From Bacteroidetes bacterium UBA6661 (lineage in GTDB: Bacteria; Bacteroidota; Bacteroidia; AKYH767-A; OLB10): DNA of 11,074 bases. The position numbers and the translations under genes were made by a program. The stretch lies in assembly GCA_002455375.1 (NCBI GenBank), contig DKKR01000075.1:10646-21719 (forward strand), in the 5' to 3' direction. The notes beneath the pieces were generated by a model. That model was not told the origin of the DNA, made no database searches, and saw nothing but the letters and a program-made list of their open reading frames with translations. Shown here piece after piece: positions 6,747 to 11,074 of the stretch. Positions within the stretch are counted from its first letter, which is position 1; each line of letters opens with the position of its first letter.

Positions 6747-7877
6747 ATGAATACATTCAATCCCAATATAGTTATCGGAGTTTTAGGTGGTGGTCAGCTA
6801 GGCAAAATGTTGTTGCAAAAAGCTGCCGATTACAATCTTTCAATTCATGTACTTGATCCTGATGAATCTGCACCTTGTCGCTATATGTGCAAAACATTTG
6901 AACATGGCGATTTTCGCGATTATCAGGCTGTCATGGCCTTTGGTAATGATTGTGATATTATTACCATTGAAATAGAACATGTCAATATTGAAGCTTTGTA
7001 CGAACTGGAAAAGTTAGGTAAAAGGGTGTATCCTCAACCACATATTCTTGAAATGGTTCAGGATAAAGGACTTCAGAAAGAATTTTATCAGAAGAATAAT
7101 TTACCCACAGCCCCATTTTATTTAGTAGATAAGCCTGAACAGATAAAGCCGGAGTTTCCATTTGTTCAAAAACTTCGCAAAGGAGGTTATGACGGAAAAG
7201 GTGTGCTGGTTGTTAAAGATGCTGATGGCATGAGTAAGATGTTTCAGGCACCAAGTGTAATAGAAAGTAAAGTAGCTATTGCAGCAGAAATTGCAGTTAT
7301 TACAGCAAGAAATAATTCGGGAGAAATAAAATCATATCCTGTTGTTGAAATGCAGTTTAATGCAGAAGCTAATTTAGTTGAATTACTTTTTTCTCCATCA
7401 AAAACTTCGGCAAGCATACAACATAAGGCAATTTCAATAGCAGAAGATTTAATCAATAAGCTGAACATGGTTGGGCTTCTTGCTGTAGAAATGTTTGTTA
7501 CAAAAGAAGGACAAGTGCTGATTAATGAAATTGCACCACGACCACACAACAGCGGACATCATACCATTGAAGCAAATCATACCTCTCAGTTCGAGCAACA
7601 TTTAAGAGCTATACTTAATCTTCCGTTAGGTAATACAGCATCTGTTTTGCCTGCTGCAATGATTAACCTGTTAGGTGATAAAGATTCTAATGGCAAGGCA
7701 ATTTATTCTGGCGTGCAAGAAGCGTTAAACGCTGGTGATGTCCACATCCATTTATATGGTAAGAAAATTACTAAGCCTTTTCGTAAAATGGGACATGTAA
7801 CTGTAACGGCAGCTACCGTTGATGAGGCAATTGTAAAAGCCCAAAAAATTCAGTCGCAGTTAAAAGTTATCAGTTAA
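6747..7877 (+). CDS. purK: N5-carboxyaminoimidazole ribonucleotide synthase
   Basis: This 376-residue ATP-grasp enzyme makes N5-CAIR from aminoimidazole ribonucleotide, ATP and bicarbonate in de novo purine synthesis. GVLGGGQLGKMLL (11-23) is the N-terminal nucleotide-binding loop. DPDESAPCRYMC (37-48) and IITIEIEHVNIEAL (71-84) are the PurK-specific blocks. FVQKLRKGGYDGKGVLVV (about 139-156) is the ATP-grasp lysine and glycine loop. INEIAPRPHNSGHHTIEAN (259-277) contains the metal-binding glutamate and asparagine. The length is normal for the family. The usual partner purE is not in this window. The gene diverges from hpt, and its stop overlaps the convergent gene by 8 bp. Confidence 0.96.
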   Translation: MNTFNPNIVIGVLGGGQLGKMLLQKAADYNLSIHVLDPDESAPCRYMCKTFEHGDFRDYQAVMAFGNDCDIITIEIEHVNIEALYELEKLGKRVYPQPHILEMVQDKGLQKEFYQKNNLPTAPFYLVDKPEQIKPEFPFVQKLRKGGYDGKGVLVVKDADGMSKMFQAPSVIESKVAIAAEIAVITARNNSGEIKSYPVVEMQFNAEANLVELLFSPSKTSASIQHKAISIAEDLINKLNMVGLLAVEMFVTKEGQVLINEIAPRPHNSGHHTIEANHTSQFEQHLRAILNLPLGNTASVLPAAMINLLGDKDSNGKAIYSGVQEALNAGDVHIHLYGKKITKPFRKMGHVTVTAATVDEAIVKAQKIQSQLKVIS

Positions 7878-8691
7878 AATAAAGTGTCCGTAAGCCAATA
7901 TCCTTACCAGTAATTTTTTTATACTCCTTTAATAATTGCTGGTGAATAGCAGAGTCTGCTTCCTGTCCTTCTATCAGCAACATGTCGTTGCTGAGTTTGA
8001 TTACTGCAAGATTATTTTTTATGAGACCATTTTCTTTTAAGGTCGTAAACATATAATCAACAAATTTCTTGTTTGCAGCATTCTCTTTGTTTATTCCCAA
8101 AGTGCTTTTTGCTGCCATAGCTTCGGCTATTTCATCCTGATAGTTTGACCAGTTGGATTTCTCCACCTCTTTGCCATTTAAAACAATTCGTTCAACATTA
8201 TCACCACTGATTGAAATTTTAAAAGCACCATTTTCATTATTAATATTCACGGTTTGAGTTTCAACAATGTATGCATCATTTGCGCCAACAGCATGTGTAA
8301 CTTTATTTTTTATAGGAGCAGGATTTGTGATTTCTGTTTTTGTTGAAGATGTTCCTGCTTCTATGTTTTCGTCTTTTGACTGAGGTTGTTCAATATCAGC
8401 ATCAGGTTGTGTTTCTGTTGCCTGTAAAGTTGGTTCTGCTGTCTGTGCTGTATTCTCCGGTGATTGTTGCGCGTTTTGCTGGTCTTGATTCTGAACTAAA
8501 AAATAAATTCCTCCTACGACAACGGCAATTGTTGCAACGGCAATGACAGGCTTTAGCCATTTTAAGTAAACCGAAGTGGTTTCTTTCCCTTCAACTTCTT
8601 TGTTAAATTGTTCTAAGCTTTCATCCAGCGAGACTACAGGATCTGCATTTCTTGCTGCATCAAACAATTTATTCAACTTATTATTTTCCAT
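7870..8691 (-). CDS. Single-pass membrane protein, probable anti-sigma factor
   Basis: I do not recognise a named family for this 273-residue protein. Residues 1-45 are a charged cytoplasmic domain (LNKLFDAARNADPVVSLDESLEQFNKEV). LKPVIAVATIAVVVGGIYFLV (46-66, given here as one membrane segment) spans the inner membrane. Residues about 67-130 are a low-complexity linker rich in Gln, Thr, Glu, Pro and Asn. Residues about 131-273 form a compact periplasmic domain with strands (AYIVETQTVNINNENGAF, then VERIVLNGKEVEKSN) and helices. A short N-terminal domain, one membrane segment and an outside sensor domain, 21 nt downstream of an ECF sigma gene, is the usual anti-sigma layout in Bacteroidota. 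It lacks the HxxxCxxC of zinc anti-sigma factors and has no FecR signature. The LNGKEV segment recalls periplasmic parts of Bacteroidota BlaR1-like proteins, a weak resemblance. The anti-sigma role is inferred mainly from position and topology. Confidence 0.75.
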   Translation of the reverse strand: MENNKLNKLFDAARNADPVVSLDESLEQFNKEVEGKETTSVYLKWLKPVIAVATIAVVVGGIYFLVQNQDQQNAQQSPENTAQTAEPTLQATETQPDADIEQPQSKDENIEAGTSSTKTEITNPAPIKNKVTHAVGANDAYIVETQTVNINNENGAFKISISGDNVERIVLNGKEVEKSNWSNYQDEIAEAMAAKSTLGINKENAANKKFVDYMFTTLKENGLIKNNLAVIKLSNDMLLIEGQEADSAIHQQLLKEYKKITGKDIGLRTLYFN

Positions 8692-8712
8692 GGTGAAAAA
8701 AGTAATTTACAA

Positions 8713-9231
8713 TTATACAATTTCTTCTTCTAATATTTTCTTAAGTGACTCACGTGCCCGGGCAATCCTGCTTTTTACAGCAGAAAGACTATCTCCCTGA
8801 ATCTGCTGTATTTCTGCTAACGATAGCCCTGAGATTTCAAACAACACTATGGCTTCTTTCTGTTTTAGCGGCAATTGATCTAATGCATTATACAACTCTT
8901 TTAACTGAACTTTACTATCGGCACCGGTATGTTCATCACTCACTTGTTCAGCTTGTTCCGGGTCAATGGCTGTATAGATTTGCTTTTTTTTATCCTGAAG
9001 CTTATACACCAACCTGCTTGAAACGGTAAACAAATAACTCAATAATGCATCTTTATGGCGAATGGTTTCAAACTTTTCATAAGCTACCAACATTGTTTCA
9101 GCAACAATATCTTTAACATCCTCCCGGTTATAAACCATAGACTGCACAAAGCGAACCAGCTTTTCATGTAATTGCTGATAGGCATCTGTGAAGGCTTTCT
9201 GCTTTCCCGAAATTTTCTCCTGACCGCTCAT
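8713..9231 (-). CDS. ECF-type RNA polymerase sigma factor
   Basis: This 172-residue sigma-70 family protein has region 2 at about residues 11-83. Within it, YNREDVKDIVAETMLVAYEKF (34-54, region 2.2) and LSYLFTVSSRLVYKLQDKKK (64-83, regions 2.3/2.4) are clear. A charged linker follows, then region 4 at about 110-167: LYNALDQLPLKQKEAIVLFE, then ISGLSLAEIQQIQGDSLSAVKSRIARARESL, whose second half is the DNA-recognition helix for the -35/-33 element. No regions 1 or 3 are present, as expected for ECF factors. I chose the ATG at 9231 because it starts just before region 2. An in-frame GTG at 9276 would add 15 residues (MRLFEEKTHLPNIKW) and cannot be excluded. The next gene, 21 nt downstream, is probably its membrane anti-sigma partner. 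The target regulon is unknown. Confidence 0.9.
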   Translation of the reverse strand: MSGQEKISGKQKAFTDAYQQLHEKLVRFVQSMVYNREDVKDIVAETMLVAYEKFETIRHKDALLSYLFTVSSRLVYKLQDKKKQIYTAIDPEQAEQVSDEHTGADSKVQLKELYNALDQLPLKQKEAIVLFEISGLSLAEIQQIQGDSLSAVKSRIARARESLKKILEEEIV

Positions 9232-9301
9232 CCATTTAATGTTAGGTAAGTGCGTTTTTTCTTCAAAAAGTCGCACTCCTGATAAAATAATTTTAATGGT
9301 C

Positions 9302-9331
9302 TAAAAATAAGAATAATTTTACGGCCACAAA
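9302..9331 (-). promoter_or_regulatory. Weak candidate promoter of the sigma/anti-sigma pair
   Basis: On the minus strand, TTTG (9331-9328) is followed after 18 nt by TATTTTTA (9309-9302), one base from TAnnTTTG. It lies 26 nt before the GTG at 9276 and 71 nt before the ATG at 9231. ECF sigma genes often transcribe themselves from a different motif, so this housekeeping-type call is tentative. It also lies only about 10-40 bp from the purC start, so the two promoters must be close or overlapping. Confidence 0.25.
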
Positions 9332-9340
9332 TCGTGGTGT

Positions 9341-10288
9341 ATGCAAGCTTTATCATCAACAAATTTTATATTTCAGGGACAGACGGCTTTTTATAAAGGC
9401 AAGGTCAGGGATGTCTATTCTATTGATAACAAATGGCTTGTGATGGTCGTTACCGACCGTGTTTCGGCATTTGATGTGGTTTTGCCAAGACCGATTCCTT
9501 ATAAAGGAGCCGTTTTAAATCAGATAGCAGCACATTTTATGCAGGCAACTGCCGATTTAGTACCTAATTGGATTGTAAATACACCGGATGTACAGGTGTC
9601 TATAGGCATTCCATGTCAGCCGTTGAAAGTAGAAATGGTTATCAGGGGATATCTTTCCGGTCATGCCTGGCGCGAGTACAAACAGGGAAAAAGAATGTTA
9701 TGTGGTGTTAAATTGCCTGACGGGTTGAATGAAAGTGATGTCTTGCCGGAGCCAATAATTACGCCTACTACTAAAGCTGCACATGGTCACGACCAGGACA
9801 TAAGCAAGGAAGAAATAATTAAGCAGGGAATAGTAGATGCAGCAATTTATGAGCAGGCAGAAACATATACAAAACAACTGTTTAGAAGAGGCTCGGAGAT
9901 GGCCGCACAGCGTGGGTTGATTTTAGTAGATACTAAATATGAGTTTGGTGTGCATCAGGGCAAGGTTTATCTTATTGATGAAATTCACACGCCTGATTCG
10001 TCAAGGTATTTCTATGCAGAGGGTTATGCAGAAAGACAAAAATCAAAACAACCTCAAAAGCAATTGTCAAAAGAATTTTTGAGACAATGGTTGATTGAAA
10101 ATAATTTTCAGGGATTGGCAGGACAAACGGTTCCTGAAATGTCCGATGAAATTGTTCAGATGGTGTCGGATCGTTATATTGAATTGTTTGAAAATATTAC
10201 AGGGAAATCTTTTGTAAAACCGGCAGACGAAAATATAGAACAGCGTATTTATACTAACATTGTAAAAGCGTTAGAAAAACTTTTCTGA
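9341..10288 (+). CDS. purC: SAICAR synthase (phosphoribosylaminoimidazole-succinocarboxamide synthase)
   Basis: This 315-residue cytoplasmic enzyme joins aspartate to CAIR with ATP to give SAICAR in de novo purine synthesis. YKGKVRDVY (18-26) is the N-terminal ATP-binding motif. VTDRVSAFDVVLPRPIPYKG (37-56) and EMVIRGYLSGHAWREY (98-113) are the PurC substrate-binding signatures. ITPTTKAAHGHD (140-151), LVDTKYEFG (195-203) and DEIHTPDSSRY (213-223) are the remaining blocks. The length matches the longer form (about 300-315 residues, also seen in yeast) and not the roughly 235-residue E. coli form. The gene diverges from the sigma gene. The first ATG before the conserved block is at 9341, and I see no Shine-Dalgarno site or strong consensus promoter. 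Confidence 0.97.
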   Translation: MQALSSTNFIFQGQTAFYKGKVRDVYSIDNKWLVMVVTDRVSAFDVVLPRPIPYKGAVLNQIAAHFMQATADLVPNWIVNTPDVQVSIGIPCQPLKVEMVIRGYLSGHAWREYKQGKRMLCGVKLPDGLNESDVLPEPIITPTTKAAHGHDQDISKEEIIKQGIVDAAIYEQAETYTKQLFRRGSEMAAQRGLILVDTKYEFGVHQGKVYLIDEIHTPDSSRYFYAEGYAERQKSKQPQKQLSKEFLRQWLIENNFQGLAGQTVPEMSDEIVQMVSDRYIELFENITGKSFVKPADENIEQRIYTNIVKALEKLF

Positions 10289-10406
10289 ATTTTATTTGAC
10301 TTAAGCGGAAAGAGTTATCAAATTGAAGAATAATGACAATGACTAAGTAATAAAACTTTAACATTATTATATAATATTTAACATATAAATTTCATCAATA
10401 ACGTTT

Positions 10407-10414
10407 TACCTTTG
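10407..10414 (+). promoter_or_regulatory. Probable -7 promoter box of the final gene
   Basis: TACCTTTG matches the Bacteroidota -7 consensus TAnnTTTG exactly and ends 16 nt before the ATG at 10431, leaving a very short leader. No TTTG is seen at -33. The 142-bp region after purC otherwise holds only AT-rich sequence, including a 12-bp AT palindrome (10365-10376), and shows no clear terminator. Confidence 0.5.
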
Positions 10415-10430
10415 TTAAAAATAATATGTT

Positions 10431-11029
10431 ATGAAAAAACAAATTGTGTTATTACTATTTTTTGCAGCAGTTGTGGGCACAGCTTCTGCTCAGAAAATTA
10501 ATATCATGACGGTAGTTTGGCCGGACTAAAAGGAGAAACTAAACTGAATGTTGTCTATGATTATAGTAATATGGGTGTAGGCTCTTTTGCGAAGGAAGAA
10601 GAATATGTAGCTAAAAAAACAAGAGAGTATAATGCAAATGAACCGGGTCGTGGAGACAGTTGGGCAAAAAGCTGGGTAGCAGATCGTAAAAACAGATTTG
10701 AACCAAGTTTTGTAGAGTTATTCAATAAAAAATCTCCGATTTTAATTGGTGAATTTCCTGATGCAAAATATACAATGAAAGTGAGTACAACTTTTACAGA
10801 GCCTGGTTTTAATGTTTATGTCACCAGAAAGAATGCATCAATCAATCTTGAAATAACGGTGTATGAAACAGCCAATCCCGATAAGCCAATTTGCAAAATG
10901 CAAGGGTTAAGATTTCCAGGTCGTACCTTCGGTGGCTATGATTATGATACCGGCACACGTCTATCTGAGTCTTATGCTAAAGCAGGAAAAGATTTAGCTG
11001 CATTTATTGGAAAAAATTTAAAGAAGTAA
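10431..11029 (+). pseudogene. Secreted protein of unknown function, interrupted by a frameshift
   Basis: The ATG at 10431 starts a clear signal peptide (MKKQIVLLLFFAAVVGTASAQ), but that frame stops at 10527-10529 after 32 codons. The body of the protein is in the frame one base back. It opens after a stop at 10499-10501 with YHDGSLAGLKGETKLNVVYD and continues for about 175 residues to the TAA at 11027-11029. Adding one base near 10502 would join them as AQKIN-YHDGS, a natural continuation. The body has YVAKKTREYNANEPGRGDSWAKSW, and probably forms an alpha/beta domain with no membrane segment or catalytic motif. The EPGRGDSWAKSWVADRKNRFE region resembles a secreted Bacteroidota family of unknown function that I cannot name. 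The body contains no stop codons, and a promoter and signal peptide are intact. Either the shift is recent or it is a sequence error, and a protein starting inside the body would not be exported. No homopolymer run lies at the junction. Confidence 0.75.
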
Positions 11030-11050
11030 AAAGATAAATTAAAGTTTATA

Positions 11051-11074
11051 AGAGCGGGGCTGGTCAGCATGACC
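11051..11074 (+). terminator. Left part of a probable terminator hairpin
   Basis: GGTCA (11062-11066), a GCA loop and TGACC (11070-11074) pair perfectly, up to the last base of the window. The GC-rich run just before (GCGGGGCT, in very AT-rich surroundings) suggests that the stem continues beyond the edge with AGCCCCGC. It lies 22 nt after the stop of the final gene. The downstream arm and any T-run are not visible. Confidence 0.5.

Noticed and set aside
9325..9337. Small inverted repeat CCAC-N5-GTGG just before the purC start
   Set aside because: The stem is only 4 bp, too short to call an operator or a translation-blocking hairpin without conservation data.
10365..10376. Perfect 12-bp palindrome TATTATATAATA upstream of the final gene
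   Set aside because: It is made only of A and T in a very AT-rich spacer, where such palindromes are expected by chance. It has no T-run after a GC stem, so it is not a terminator.
10496..10526. Programmed ribosomal frameshift in the final gene
   Set aside because: The shift must happen after the stop at 10499-10501 of the body frame. No slippery heptamer, downstream hairpin or internal Shine-Dalgarno-like stimulator is visible there.
1..11074. Mobile element, CRISPR array, toxin-antitoxin or defence system
   Set aside because: No transposase, integrase, nuclease, repeat array or small paired toxin/antitoxin frames were found on either strand. The gene content is conserved metabolism, regulation and envelope functions.

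Overview
The window comes from an AT-rich member of the Bacteroidota, probably a Chitinophagales/Sphingobacteriia-type organism; the rank is inferred. The clues are a secreted protein ending in a type IX secretion (T9SS) sorting domain, a PorV/PorQ-like barrel protein beside a helix-hairpin-helix outer-membrane-type protein, promoter-like TAnnTTTG boxes (the Bacteroidota -7 element), few Shine-Dalgarno sites, and short-LID adenylate kinase and long-form PurC variants. I see no tRNA, rRNA, CRISPR array, insertion sequence, phage gene or att site, and no gene-free stretch over 300 bases.

Layout. Positions 1-1384 (minus): a PorV/PorQ-like barrel gene followed 2 nt later by a helix-hairpin-helix protein that runs off the left edge. 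Positions 1558-2370 (plus): a T9SS cargo protein, divergent from that pair. Positions 2367-6620 (minus): a tight five-gene run, read hpt, adk, transaldolase, GT-C glycosyltransferase, SAM methyltransferase. Positions 6747-7877 (plus): purK, divergent from hpt. Positions 7870-9231 (minus): an ECF sigma factor followed by a membrane protein that looks like its anti-sigma partner. Positions 9341-10288 (plus): purC, divergent from the sigma gene. Positions 10431-11029 (plus): a secreted protein whose signal peptide and body lie in different frames. The window ends in the left arm and loop of a GC-rich hairpin.

How the genes fit together. PurK and PurC are nearby steps of de novo purine synthesis (PurK makes N5-CAIR, which PurE converts to the CAIR used by PurC). 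Hpt salvages hypoxanthine/guanine and Adk balances AMP/ADP/ATP, so about 4.8 kb holds four purine genes interleaved with a sigma/anti-sigma pair. The hpt-led run continues into transaldolase and two envelope or glycan-modification-type genes. The left end is devoted to the outer membrane and secretion.

Most of the window is ordinary conserved gene content, and I do not see a convincing novel defence or mobile system. The points most worth checking are the frameshift in the last gene, the barrel plus helix-hairpin-helix pair, the sigma/anti-sigma pair between purK and purC, and two convergent gene pairs that overlap at their stop codons.
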